Of a stretch of 64,000 nucleotides of DNA, positions 43,978 through 56,260 are shown in pieces (within the stretch, counting starts at the first letter, position 1; each line of letters opens with the position of its first letter). A program made the position numbers and the translations under genes. Origin of the DNA: Homarus americanus (Eukaryota; Arthropoda; Malacostraca; Decapoda; Nephropidae); NCBI RefSeq assembly GCF_018991925.1, contig NW_024742416.1, positions 1 to 64,000 on the forward strand, given 5' to 3'. The notes below the pieces were generated by a model. The model was not told where the DNA came from and ran no database searches. It was given only the letters and a program-made list of their open reading frames with translations.

Positions 43978-46900
43978 CTACACACACACGAGGTTGTCAA
44001 GTCCTTACACACACACGAGGGTTAAGTCGTCATCCTACACACACACGAGGGTTAAGTCAAGATCCCACACACACGAGGGTTGTCAACATCCCTACACACA
44101 CACGAGGGTTGTCAAGTCATCCCACACACACACGAGGGTTGTCAAGTCATCCTACACACACACGAGGGTTGTCGTCATCCCACACACACGAGGTTAACAA
44201 GGATCCCACACACACGAGGTTGTCAAGTCCTCACACACACGAGGTTAAGCCGTCATCCCCACACACACACGAGTGTCAAGTCATCCTACACACACAGAGG
44301 GTGTCAAGTCATCCCTACACACACAGAGGGTTGTCGTCATCCTCACACACACGGTTGTCGTCATCCTCACACACGAGGTTGTCGTCATCCCCACACACAC
44401 GAGGGTTGTCAAGTCATCCTCACACACACACGAGGGTTGCCGTCATCCTTAACACACACGAGGTTAAGTCAAGGATCCTACACACACGAGGGTTAAGCAG
44501 CCGTCATCCCCACACACACACGAGGGTTAAGTCAAGTGATCCCCACACACACGAGGGTTGTCGTCATCCTCACACACACACGAGGGTGTCGTCATCTCAC
44601 ACACGGGTTAAGCCGTCATCCTACACAATACGAGGGTGAAGTCATCTCACACACGGGTGTCGTCATCCTTACACACGAGGTGTCGTCATCCTCAACACAC
44701 ACGAGGGTTGTCGTCATCCACACACACACCAGGGTTGTCGTCATCCTTACACACAACGAGGGTTGTCAAGTCATCCTCACACACACACACACGAGGGTTG
44801 AGTCAGTCATCCTCACACGAGGGTTAAGTCAAGTCATCCTTACACACACGAGGGTTAAGTCAAGTCGTCATACACACACGAGGGTTAAGTCAAGTCATCC
44901 TTGGCCCACACACACGAGGGTTAAGTCAGTCATCCTCACACACCACGAGGTTAAGTCAAGTCATCCTCACACACACATGGGGTTGTGTTTACACGAGGGT
45001 TAGTCATCTCACACACACGGTGTTGGTTTCAGTCATTCACACACACAGAGGGTTGTCGTCATCGGTGTGGTGGCACCACACGGTTAAGTCAAGTCATCCT
45101 CACACACACGAGGGTTAAGTCAAGTCATCCTCACACACACACGAGGGTTCAGGTCATCCTCCACACACACACACGAGGGTTAAGTCAAGTCATCCCATCA
45201 TCCACGAGGTTAAGTCGTCATCTCCACACACACGAGGGTTGTCGTCATCCTCACACACCGAGGGTTAAGTCAGTCATCTCCACACACGAGGGTTAAGTCA
45301 TGTCTTACACACACGAGGGTTGTCAGTCATCCCCACACACGAGGGTTGTCAAGTCATCCTACACAAGGGGTTAAGTCAAGTCATCCTCACACAGGGTTAA
45401 GTCGTCATCCTTACACACACTGAGGGTTGGTCAAGTCATCCCTCACACGAGGTTGATGGTCATCCTTACACACAGGGGTTTGTCAAGTCATCCTCACACA
45501 CACACGAGGGTTTAAGTCAAGTCATCCCCACACCCGAGGTTAGTCAAGTCATCCTACACACACACGAGGGTGCGTCAGTCATCCCCACACACACACACGA
45601 GGTTAAGTCAGTCATCCTCACACACACCACGAGGGTTGTCAAGATCATCCTCACACCACGAGGTTAATCGTCATCCTTACAGGGGTTGTCATCTTACACA
45701 CGAGGGTTAAGTCAAGTCATCTCCACACACCAGAGGTTAGTCAAGTCATCTCACACACTGAGGGTTAAGGTCAGTCATCCACACACACACGAGGTTGATC
45801 CGTCGTCATACCACACACACGAGGTTAAGTCAAGTCATCTCACACACGGGGTTAGTCAAGTCATCCTTACACACACGAGGTTGAATCAGTCATCCTCACA
45901 CACACACAGAGGTTTAGGTAAGTCATCGAGGGTTGTCACACACACACGAGGTTAAGTCAAGTCATCCCACACACACACACGAGGGTTAAGTCAAGTCATC
46001 CTCACACACACACACGGGGTTAAGTCAAGTCATCCTCACACACACGAGGGGTTAAGTCAAGTCATCCTCACACACACACAGGGTTAAGTCAAGTCATCCT
46101 CACACACCACGAGGGTTAAGTCAAGTCATCCTACACACACACACGAGGTTAAGTCAGTCATCCTCACACACACGAGGGTTAAGTCAAGTCATCACTTACA
46201 CACAGAGGTCAAGTCATCACACACACGGGGTTAAGTCAAGTCATCCTCACACACAGGGTTAAGTCAAGTCATCCTCACACCAGGGGTTAAGTCAAGTCAT
46301 CCTCACACACACACGAGGGTTAAGTCAAGTCATCCTCACACACACACGGGTTAAGTCAAGTCATCCTCACACACACACACGAGGGTTAAGTCAAGTCATC
46401 CCCACACACACACGAGGGTTAAGTCAGGTCATCCTCCACACACACGAGGGTTAGTCAGTCATCATACACACACAGGGTTAAGTCAGTCATCCTCACACAG
46501 GGGTTAAGTCAAGTCATCCCACACACACACGAGGGTTAGTCAAGTCATCCTCACACACACACGAGGGTTAAGTCAAGTCATCCTCACACACACACACGAG
46601 GTTGTCAAGTCATCCTACACACACACACACGAGGGTTAAGTCAGTCATCCTCACACACCACGAGGGTTAAGTCAAGTCATCCTCACACACACACGAGGGT
46701 TAGTCAAGTCACTCACACACAGGGTTAAGTCAAGTCATCCTCACACACACACGAGGGTTGTCACATCCCCACACACACGAGGGTTGCCGTCATCCTACAC
46801 ACACACGAGGGTTAAGTCAAGGATCCTTACACACACGAGGGTTGCCGTCATCCACACACACACGAGGGTTAAGTCGTCATCCTCACACACACACACGAGG

Positions 46901-49092
46901 GTTAAGTCAAGTCATCCCCACACACACGAGGTTGTTCAAGTCATCCTCACACACACGAGGGTTGTCAAGTCATCCTACACACACACGAGGGTTGTCAAGT
47001 CATCCTACACACACACGAGGGTTAGTCGTCATCCTTACACACACACGAGGGTTGTCAATCCAAGGTTGCAGTCATCCCCACACACACGAGAGGGTTGCCG
47101 TCATCCCCACACACACACCAGGGTGTCGTCATCCCCACACACACACGAGGGTTGTCGTCATCCCACACACACACAGGTTGTCGTCATCCTTACACACACA
47201 CACGAGGTTGTCAAGTCATCCCTCACACACACGAGGGTTAAGTCGTCATCCTACACACACGAGGGTTAAGTCGTCATCCCACACACACGAGGTTAAGTCA
47301 AGTCATCCTTACACACACGAGGGTTAAGTCAGTCCTCAACGGGTTCAAGTATCCACACACACACGAGGGTTAAGCCATGATCCCACACACACGAGGGTTG
47401 TCAAGTCATCCCACACACACACGAGGGTTAAGTCATCATCCCACACACACACGAGGGTTATCAAGTCATCCCACACACACGAGGGTTGTCTCATCCTCAC
47501 ACACACGAGGGTTGTCGTCATCCCACACACACACGAGGGTTAAGCCAAGTCATCCTCACACACACGAGGGTTGTCAAGTCATCCTCACACACACGAGGGT
47601 TAAGTCGTCATCCCTACACACACACGAGGGTTAAGTCAAGTCATCCCCACACACACACGAGGGCTGTCAGTCATCCCCACACACACGAGGGTTGCTGTCA
47701 TCCCACACACACGAGGGTTAAGTCAAGTCATCCTCACACACACGAGGGTTAAGTCAAGTCATCCTCACACACACGAGGTCAAGGATCCTACACACGAGGG
47801 TTAAGTCGTCATCCTACACACACACGAGGGTTGTCAAGTCATCCCACACACACACACGAGGTTGTCAAGTCATCCCCACACACACGGTTAAGTCAAGTCA
47901 TCCACACACACACGAGGGTTAAGTCATGATCCCACACACGAGGGTTGCTCGTCATCCCATACACACACGAGGGTTAAGTCAAGGATCCTACACACACACG
48001 AGGGTTAAGTCATGATCCTTACACACACACGAGGGTTAAGTCAAGTCATCCTCACACACACGAGGGTTAAGTCAAGTCACCTACACACACACGAGGGTTA
48101 AGTCAAGGATCCTACACACACACACGAGGGTTGGTCAAGGATCCTACACACACACGAGGGTTAGCCAAGTCATCCACACACACACGAGGGTTAAGTCGTC
48201 ATCCTTACACACACGAGGGTTGTCGTATATCCTACACACACACGAGGGTTAAGTCAAGATCCTACACACACACGAGGGTTAAGTCAAGGATCCTACACAC
48301 ACACGAGGGTTGTCGTCATCCCTACACACACACGAGGGTTGATCAAGTCATCCCACACACACACGAGGGTTGTCAAGTCATCCTCACACACGAGGGTTAA
48401 GTCAAGTCATCCTTACACACCACACGAGGGTTAAGTCAAGTCATCCTACACACACACGAGGGTTGTCAAGTCATCCCCACACACACGAGGGTTAAGTCAA
48501 GTCATCCCACACACACGAGGGTTGTCAAGTCATCCTACACACGAGGGTTAAGTCGTCATCCCTACACACACGAGAGGGTTGTCAAGTCATCCCACACACA
48601 CGAGGGTTGTCAAGTCATCCACACACACACGAGGGTGTCGTCATCCCACACACACAGAGGGTTAAGTCAGTCATCCCCACACACACACGAGGGTTGTCGT
48701 CATCCCTCACACACACGAGGGTTGTCGTCATCCCCACACACACGAGGTTGTCGTCATCCCTCACACACACGAGGGTGTCGTCATCCTCACACACACACGA
48801 GGGTTAAGTCAAGTCATCCTACACACACACGAGGGTTAAGCCAGTCATCCCACACACACACACGAGGGTTGTCGTCATCCTCACACACACACGAGGGTTA
48901 AGTCAAGTCATCCTCACACACACACGAGGGTTAAGCCAAGTCATCCTCACACACACGAGGGTTAAGTCAAGTCATCCTCACACACACACACGAGGGTTAA
49001 GTCAAGTCATCCTCACACACACACGAGGGTTAAGTCAAGTCATCCTCACACAAACACGAGGGTCAAGTCGTCATCCTTACACACACACACTA
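43978..49092. repeat. 5.1-kb satellite, 31-bp unit with internal (CA)n
   Basis: About 165 head-to-tail units. Each has (CA)3-7, then CGAGGGTTAAGTC or CGAGGGTTGTC, then AAGTCATCC or GTCATCC. The commonest length is 31 bp; CA number and presence of the AAG triplet change it. Subtypes (GTTGTC, GTTAAGTC, GTTGCCGTC, GGATCC) are clustered, with the GTTAAGTCAAGTC type dominating 45900-46750. His/Thr/Arg ORFs through it are artefacts. It is the largest repeat in the window. Confidence 0.97.
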
Positions 49093-49221
49093 GGTCAATT
49101 TTATGTCAAACAACAAAACTGATCTTGTAGTTGGAGTTGTTTACAGTTGATGGTGATTTGTTAAGGACTTTAATATTTTATAATTTATGTGTTTGTGATG
49201 TGTTTATATTGGAGGGTCGCA
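49093..49221. other. Short unique spacer
   Basis: AT-rich; nothing recognised. Confidence 0.4.
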
Positions 49222-49410
49222 TGGGCCCCTGTTCTGTTGGGCCCTTTGTTGGCCCTGTTCTGTTGGGTCCCTAGTTGTAATAGGTGTTATTCTGTTGGGC
49301 CCCTGTTCTGTTGGGCCCCTAGTTGTAATAGGTGTTATTCTGTTGGGCCCCTGTTCTGTTGGGCCCCTAGTTGTAATAGGTGTTATTCTGTTGGGCCCTG
49401 TTCTAATAGG
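49222..49410. repeat. 48-bp minisatellite (CTGTTGGGCCCCTGTTCTGT)
   Basis: About four units; each contains two CTGTTGGGCCCCT modules plus AGTTGTAATAGGTGTTATT, so it has an internal half-repeat. Confidence 0.9.
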
Positions 49411-49478
49411 TTCTTTAGGATTGGGGTTCCTTAGACCGAGGACCAATTGGAACAGGTCATTAATGCTATTTGTAGGTC

Positions 49479-49543
49479 ACATAAGGTCAGATAAGAGCAG
49501 ATTAGGTCAGATTTGGTCAGATTAGGTCAGATAAGGTCAGATT
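49479..49543. repeat. 10-bp minisatellite (AGGTCAGATT)
   Basis: About seven units with ATAA/ATTT variants. Confidence 0.85.
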
Positions 49544-50422
49544 TGCGTATGGTCAAATAAGTCTGAGACCCATTACCATTAAGTCCCTCTCTGATCAGTC
49601 ATTAGGGTCTAGATGTTCAAAAATGTAAACAATGAATCCGTGACGTCATACACGAACGTAAACAAACCCGCTCCAGAATCCGGATCCATAAATGTTCTGC
49701 ACTTTAATACTACCCACGAACTGGTGTTAAGTGAACGACTATATTATTCTGAAGCCATATTTGAGTGTTATTCTTGTTCTTGTTCTTGAGTTGAACAGTT
49801 AAGTGCGTTCTTATATCATTATTGGCGAGGAGAATTCAATGTATGAATACTTTAATATACGGTTAAGTGGGTGAATTAATTAGATATTTAAGGCATAATA
49901 TATTTAATCAGCTGTAAATTAATGGAAATGTGAATAACTTGCGTAAATAAATTAAAATAAATAAATGTACAGACGCAGAGACAAACAGAAAGAAAAAATA
50001 ATTAAATGTCATAAATACATTAACACAGATAATAAGGAGATAAATAAATAGTTATCCCCCCTGTAACACCCTCCTGTAACCCCCTCCCTCCCCCTCTCCC
50101 TTCCTCCCCTAAAAAATAATAATAAACGCCTCCCGCCGGAAGATATCCAAAGAACGCTTTGAATCTGGCCGCCGAATCATAAACGCATTTTGGCGGCACA
50201 TTCCTAGGTGAGTAATTTGACCGCATTTACTTTAATTTAAGGACCACTGGCCTGCCCCCAAACTTGGGCTGGCCTGCCGACGTCTGGCGGTGATTACAGG
50301 CTAACTAGACTGTTGGTTGACCTGCTGGTGGTAAGGGCAGGCTCTGGGTCCAGATTCCATGGGTTCGAAAGTTGATTATTATTTTTTTACCTTAATGGGA
50401 GATGTGTGATGAAGTAGCTAGC
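49544..50422. other. Unique AT-rich island
   Basis: Holds a perfect TGACGTCA (49641-49648) flanked by TGTAAACAA (about 49624) and CGTAAACAA (about 49658), i.e. a CRE between two forkhead-type words. AT-rich to 50040, then C-rich. No gene recognised. Confidence 0.4.
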
Positions 50423-50599
50423 TGACTCACTGTACCTACGACACCTGGACCACTGTACCTACGACACCTGAACTGACTCACTGTACCTACGACACCTGAA
50501 CTGACCTGCTGTACCTACGACACCTGGAACTGACTCCACGTACCTACGACACCTGAACTGACTCACACCTACGACACCTGGAACTCACGTCACACTGTA
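50423..50599. repeat. 28-bp minisatellite (TGTACCTACGACACCTGAAC)
   Basis: About six units joining TACCTACGACACCTG and AACTGACTCAC. Confidence 0.9.
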
Positions 50600-51825
50600 C
50601 TAAATACCGTCTCTGCGCCATTACCTGGTGATGTCCTATGTTTCACTGTCCAGCATCCCTGTCCAACACCTCCTCCCCGCCATCCCTCCGTTACCCGTCT
50701 CACTTGCTGCGCCTTCACGCCGCCGTCGTCCTGCTTTGGGAGAGTGTGTCTGACAGGAAGATGACCCTACAGAGTCTGACCTGATGGGGGAGGAACTTGG
50801 CCGTATCCTGCCTCCTCCTCCCCTATCTCGTTTGGTCCTGGTATATGACATGATATATCTGTGGCCAGGTCTCAATAAGAGGCCCTGCCAGCACCCCGTA
50901 AACCGGATATTTTGATATCACGGTAATGAGGGATTCCTACCTACCTTCCTACCGCTTCCTTCCCGCAACCCTCCCTCCCTCCAGGGCTCCCTCAGGACCA
51001 TATCAGGGGCCCTTAGGGCTTCTCTTGCCACCTCTGTTGTGGACGTCCTAGAGACTCCTTCTTCTCCTTTATTCACACCTCTGAAGGACTCCTGAAGGAC
51101 TCCCTCCCTCCCTCAGAGTCTCATCAAGGGCTGGCTGGTTACTCCTGTCATCTCTATCGGATTTCTGGAGGATCCTGCCGGAGTCTTCCTAGGATCCTCT
51201 CTATGGCACTTCTGTCTCACCTTCTCAGGACTCCTTCACCGATGTTCTGAACTGGCACATCTGTCGCACTCCTTAAGGACTCTTAATCACACTCCTTGTC
51301 ATATAGAATAACATCAGGCAATCCTAAATCCCTTACAAATATCACAGAAACATCAACTCACCTCAAATCCCCACAGAAAACAAAATCCCTAATAATAACA
51401 GCGATTTTTATTTTATATATGTAATAAGGTGACAGGGGTGAGGAGTGAGGCGAGGGACGGATAGGAGGGGTGAGGGATGGATAGGAGGAGAGGGGGGGGG
51501 AGAGGGACGGATAGGGATGTGAGGGGCAGTAGTATTAGTTAGTTAGTAATAGTTAGAGACGTCGGGTGAAAAATACAGTGATTGACCCTCTTGTGACGAT
51601 AATAAGTGGGCCAGGGTTAGTTATTACGATGGCATGACGAGGTGACAGTGACTCCTACCCCATCTCTCCTCCCCCTCACCCTCTTCCTTCCTACTCCCCC
51701 ACTCTTTTCCACTTCACCCCCTTCTTCAGGAGAGAAACTACCGCCGGGGAAGACTGACAAGAATTATACGGTAATTCACACACCATAATATAAAGATGGA
51801 GCCGCCATGACGGTAATGTTGAGAC
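50600..51825. other. Unique island with degenerate repeats
   Basis: CpG-containing unique sequence at 50600-50900. From 51050 to 51300 the words AGGACTCC/GGATCC/GAGTC recur, suggesting a decayed array. A 27-bp-like purine repeat (GAGGGATGGATAGGAG) lies at 51440-51525. No gene recognised. Confidence 0.4.
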
Positions 51826-53660
51826 GGGGAGAAGGGATGGTTGGGGAGAGAAGGAGGGGAAGGGAGATTGATGGGGAGGAGAAGGAGGGGAGAAGGGGGA
51901 TGGATGGGGAGGAGAAGAGGAAGGATGGATGAGGAGAAGGAGGGGAGAAGGGGATGGATGGGGAGGAGAAGGAGGGGAGGAAGAGGATGGTTGGGGAGGA
52001 GAAGGAGGGGAAGGGGATGATGAGGAGAAGGAGGGGGAAGGGGATGGATGGGGAGGAGAAGGAGGGGAGAAGGGGGATGGATGGGAGAGAAGGAGGGGGA
52101 AGGGGGATGGATGGGAGGAAGAGGGGAGAAGGGGATGGTGGGGAGGAGAAGGAGGGGGAGGTGAAGGAGGATGGTTGGGGAGGAGAAGGAGGGGAGGTGA
52201 AGGGAGATGGTTGGGGAGGAGAAGGAGGGGGAAGGGGATGGATGGGGAGGAGAAGGAGGGGGAAGGGGGATGGATGGGAGAGAAGAGGGGAGGAAGGAGG
52301 GATGATGGGGAGAGAAGGAGGAGAAGGAGGATGATAAGGAGGGGAGGAGATGATGTTGGAGAGAGGAGAGAAGGGATGGATGGGGAGGAGAAGGAGGGGA
52401 AGGATGGGAGAGAAGAGAGAAGGGATGATGGGGAGGAGAAGGAGGGGAAGGGGATGGATGGGAGGAGAAGGAGGGGAGAAGGGGATGGATGGGGAGGAGA
52501 AGGAGGGGAAGGGGATGATTGGGGAGGAGAAGGAGGGGGGAGAAGGGGGATGGATGGGGAGGAGAAGGAGGGGAGGAAGGAGGATGATTGGGAGGAGAAG
52601 GAGGAGGAGGTGAAGGAGGATGGTTGGAGGAGAAGGAGGGAAGGAGGAGAAGGAGGATGGTTGGAGGAGAAGGAGGAGGAGGGGTGATGAGGAGAAGGAG
52701 GGAGGAGGAAGGGGATGGATGGGGAGGAGAAGAGGAGGAGGTGAAGGGGATGGATGGGAGGAGAAGAGGTGGGAAGGGGGATGGATGGGGAGGAGAAGGA
52801 GGAGGAGGGAAGGGGGATGGATGGGAGGAGAAGGAGGGGGGAAGGGGGATGGTTGGGGAGGAGAAGAGGAGGAGGTGAAGGGGATGGATGAGGAGAAGGA
52901 GGGGGAAGGGGATGGTTGGGGAGAAGGAGGGAGGAGGGAAGGGGGATGGATGGGGAGAAGGAGGGGGAAGGGGATGGTTGGGGAGGAAGGAGGAGGGAAG
53001 GGGATGGTTGGGGAGGAGAAGGAGGGGAAGGGGGATGGTTGGAGGAGAAGGAGGGGAAGGGGATGGATGGGGAGGAGAAGGAGGGGGAGGGATGGTTGGG
53101 GAGGAGAAGGAGGGGGAAGGGGATGGATGGGGAGGAGAAGGAGGGGGAAGGGGATGGATGGGGAGGAGAAGGAGGAGGAGGGGAAGGGGATGATGGGAGG
53201 AGAAGGAGGGGAAGGGGATGGTTGGGGAGGAGAAGGAGGAGGGGAAGGGGGATGGTTGGGGAGGAGAAGGAGGGGGAAGGGGATGGTTGAGGAGGAGAAG
53301 GAGGGGAAGGGGATGGATGGGAGGAGGAGGGGAAGGGATGGATGGGAGGAGAAGAGGGGAAGGGGATGATGGGGAGGAGAAGAGGGGGAAGGGGAGATGG
53401 GAGGAGAAGAGGGGAAGGGGATGGATGGGGAGGAGAAGGAGGGGAAGGGGATGGATGGGGAGAAGAAGGAGGGGGAAGGGGATGGTTGGGGAGGAGAAGG
53501 AGGGGGAAGGGGATGGTTGGGGAGGAGAAGGAGGGGGAAGGGGATGGATGGGAAGGAGAAGGAGGGGGAAGGGGATGGATGGAAGGAGAAGGAGGGGAGA
53601 AGGGGATGGATGGGGAGAGAGAGGAGGAGAGAGAGAAGAGAGAGGAGAAGGAGGGAGGTG
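51826..53660. repeat. 1.8-kb purine satellite, 31-bp unit (GGGGATGGATGGGGAGGAGA)
   Basis: About 60 units of mostly 29-33 bp with GGATGGATGG or GGATGGTTGG, GGAGGAGAAGGAGG and a G/A-run of variable length. Plus strand is nearly all purine plus T of the TGG triplets. ORFs up to 645 codons on the minus strand are artefacts. Confidence 0.95.
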
Positions 53661-53685
53661 AGGATGGGATGTCAATATAAATGTA

Positions 53686-53689
<4 letters not shown>

Positions 53690-53747
<58 letters not shown>
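53690..53747. repeat. (GA)n microsatellite
   Basis: Pure GA run. Confidence 0.95.
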
Positions 53748-53749
<2 letters not shown>

Positions 53750-53836
53750 CACCACTACATCATCGGCCTAACAATTATCGTCATCTCTTTCACATTCTTC
53801 CTCTGACCTCTCACCGCTGTTTCCTATGGGACAGTA

Positions 53837-53837
<1 letters not shown>

Positions 53838-53879
<42 letters not shown>

Positions 53880-53893
53880 CTCTGTCTGTCTCT
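53838..53893. repeat. (CTGT)n microsatellite
   Basis: CTGT run with one break. Confidence 0.9.
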
Positions 53894-54032
53894 GTTTCTT
53901 TCCCATCACCATTCTCCCTCCCTCCCTCTCCTCACTGCTGCACGACGCCTCTGGGAGAGAAGACAATTATACACGACATCTCACCGTCAATCCGCAAGTT
54001 GTAGAATAATTAAAGTCTTGATTGTTGATCAA

Positions 54033-54033
<1 letters not shown>

Positions 54034-54080
<47 letters not shown>
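54034..54080. repeat. (GT)n microsatellite
   Basis: Pure GT run. Confidence 0.95.
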
Positions 54081-54083
<3 letters not shown>

Positions 54084-54118
54084 ACTTATGACCCTCTGAG
54101 GCAAGATTGTGGCAAATG

Positions 54119-54225
54119 GTGAGTATGTGGTGTGGTGAGTCTGTGGTGTGGTGTGTATGTGGTGTGATGTGTGGTGGTGAGTATGTGGTGTGGTGAGTAT
54201 GTGGTGCGTATGTGGTGTGGCTGTC
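54119..54225. repeat. GTATGTGGTGTGGTGA minisatellite
   Basis: About six imperfect units of 14-18 bp. Confidence 0.8.
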
Positions 54226-54264
54226 TTTATGTGACGATGTAAATATGTTTAGATTCTCTATATA

Positions 54265-54432
54265 TTAGGTTAGGTTAGGTTAGGTTAGGTTAGGTTAGGT
54301 TAGGTTAGGCTAGGTTGCTAGGTTAGGTTGGGTTGTGTAGGGTAGGCAGGGTAGGTAGCTAGGTTACGTTAGGTTAGCCAGGTTACGTTAGGTTAGGTTA
54401 GGTTACGTTAGGTTAGTTGGGTTAGGTTAGCG
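54265..54432 (+). repeat. Interstitial telomeric tract (TTAGG)n
   Basis: About nine perfect TTAGG units at 54265-54309, decaying rightwards to TTACG, GTAGG and TTGGG variants. Confidence 0.95.
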
Positions 54433-54611
54433 CTGGGGTGTTAAATCATCAGGTAAAATAAGCCGGGGGTGTCTAATCTTCATATGCCTTTGCGATCTTA
54501 TAGTGAAATAAAGCGACATTGAGTGAAAGGCCGCAAAAAGTGGACGAGCGGCCACCTCCTTGTTGATGATGTTGCCGGTTGATTACTGACGTTATTTAGC
54601 CGGATGTTGCC

Positions 54612-54930
54612 AAGGGGTGAGGTTAAGGTGGTGTTAAGGGGTGGTGTTAAGGTGCTGGTGTTAAGGTGGTGGTGTTAAGGTGGTGGTGTTAAGGTGGTGG
54701 TGTTAAGGTGGTGGTGTTAAGGGGTGGTGTTAAGGGGTGGTGTTAAGGTGGTGGTGTTAAGGTGGTGGTGTTAAGGGGTGGTGTTAAGGTGGTGGTGTTA
54801 AGGGGTGGTGTTAAGGTGGTGAGAAGGTGGTGTCAAGGGATGGTGTCAAGGGGTTATATCAAGGGATGGTGTCAAGGGTTGATGTTAAGGGTTGATGTCA
54901 AAGGGTGATGTCAAGGGTTGATGTCAAGGG
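54612..54930. repeat. 13-14 bp minisatellite (TTAAGGTGGTGGTG)
   Basis: About 22 units; TTAAGG is replaced by TCAAGG in the right half. Confidence 0.9.
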
Positions 54931-54993
54931 GTGATGTCAGGATGATACGGTGATGGTGCTGGTGATCATCTGTCTAAATTTCGATGATGTCAC

Positions 54994-55017
54994 AGAGAGA
55001 GAGAGAGAGAGAGAGAG
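54994..55017. repeat. (GA)n microsatellite
   Basis: Pure GA run. Confidence 0.9.
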
Positions 55018-55266
55018 TCACATACATTGAGAATAATTTCTACCTCGTCATTTCCACGTAGCCATTGATATAAGATGCTTGGTAAGCCGTGTGGGTGGGT
55101 GGAAGTCCGTACATGTAGAAGCAAGTTGGAATCCCTTATACGCTTGTTTGTGCAGTGAGACCGTCATCACTATGCTGCTTGTGGTGTTGGGTATAGCTTC
55201 TGTATCGTCTAATTGGAAATATTAATGAGGCTAAGAGTTAAATTGATGATGATGGTGATAATTATA

Positions 55267-55290
55267 CAGGGTGTCCCATAAATTTCCGTA
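55267..55290. mobile_element. Possible DNA-transposon terminus (ACAGGGTGTCCCATAAATTT)
   Basis: TACAGGGTGTCCCATAA next to a TA dinucleotide resembles termini of arthropod mariner-type elements. No matching inverted end found in the window, so it would be a solitary end. Weak. Confidence 0.25.
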
Positions 55291-55384
55291 GAGACGCCAT
55301 CTTTGTGACTGTTCCAGGAAAGAGGTGGTAAAAATACTCGCTATTTTATAAGGCTTTTCTGACGGGCTAATTTTACCCCTAATT

Positions 55385-55985
55385 TGAGTTTGGGCTTTTT
55401 TTTTTGTAATGCTATAGTCTTTTAGTCTTTTCTTTTTGCTTTTATTTATTTATTTATTTATTTATTTTTAGTTAGTCTTTCTTTTTCTATTGGTTTCAGG
55501 GATTTTGTTTTTAGTCTTTTCTTTTTTTGTCTTTATTTAGCTTTTGTTTTAGTTGGTGTTTTTGTTTTGTTTTTGTTTTAGACTTTTATTTGTTGTTTCG
55601 CGTTTCATTTTTTGTCTTTATTTAGCTTTTGTTTTAGTTGGTGTTTTTGTTTTTTGTTTTTTTGTTTTTAGTGAGGTTTTGTTTTTCGTTTCGTCTGGTA
55701 TTTGTTTTAGTGTTTTTTGTCTTATTCTTCTTTTGTTTATTTTATTTTTGTTTCATCGCTTTTTATTAACCTTTATTTTCTACTTTCTCGTTTCGTTAAC
55801 CTTGGCAACACTCATCTATCCATCGTTTATTTAGAATTTCTCTGTTTCCTTACATCATTCGTTAAGTTTAATTACTCTTTCCAATCCCCCTTTTATTTCA
55901 AGGTATTTTCTCTGTTTCTCATTTATCTTCTCTTTCTCATTTATCTTCTCTTTCTCATTTATCTTCTCTTTCATTTCCCATCACA
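55385..55985. repeat. T-rich low-complexity region
   Basis: TTTTGTTTTAG-rich to 55700. At 55908-55975 an 18-bp unit TTTCTCATTTATCTTCTC is repeated four times. Confidence 0.75.
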
Positions 55986-56062
55986 TCACAATAATTCTTG
56001 TTTACATCTCCTATAACTCTTCCCGTACCTCGATGACGAATCCTTATTGGTGGGTATCATCG

Positions 56063-56166
56063 TGACGTCAGCGAGTATACTGACCAATGATCTCTTTCAC
56101 AATTGCCTCCCCCCTTCCCCCCCTCCATAAATACGGGAAACGACTGAGGGATGCTGGGGTATAAAA
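56063..56166 (+). promoter_or_regulatory. Candidate Pol II promoter (CRE, CCAAT, TATA)
   Basis: TGACGTCA at 56063-56070, CCAAT at 56084-56088, TATAAAA at 56160-56166. A TTCACC start-like word lies at about 56188, 28 bp after the TATA, matching normal spacing. The Gag-like ORF starts at 56261. A seven-codon upstream ORF (ATG 56185, stop TGA 56206-56208) lies in the presumed leader. Confidence 0.5.
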
Positions 56167-56260
56167 ACGTCACAAGAAAACATTATGTTCACCACACTTG
56201 AGAACTGAACCTCGGCGAGGTAGGATCTTTCTGCTCTCGAGGTACCACGTGATCAAGATA

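Noticed and set aside
50295..50375. tRNA-like B-box (GGGTTCGAAAG)
   Set aside because: No A-box, acceptor stem or cloverleaf could be formed around it.
51738..53675. 645-codon open frame on minus and many Gly/Glu/Arg frames on plus
   Set aside because: Artefact of the 31-bp purine satellite.
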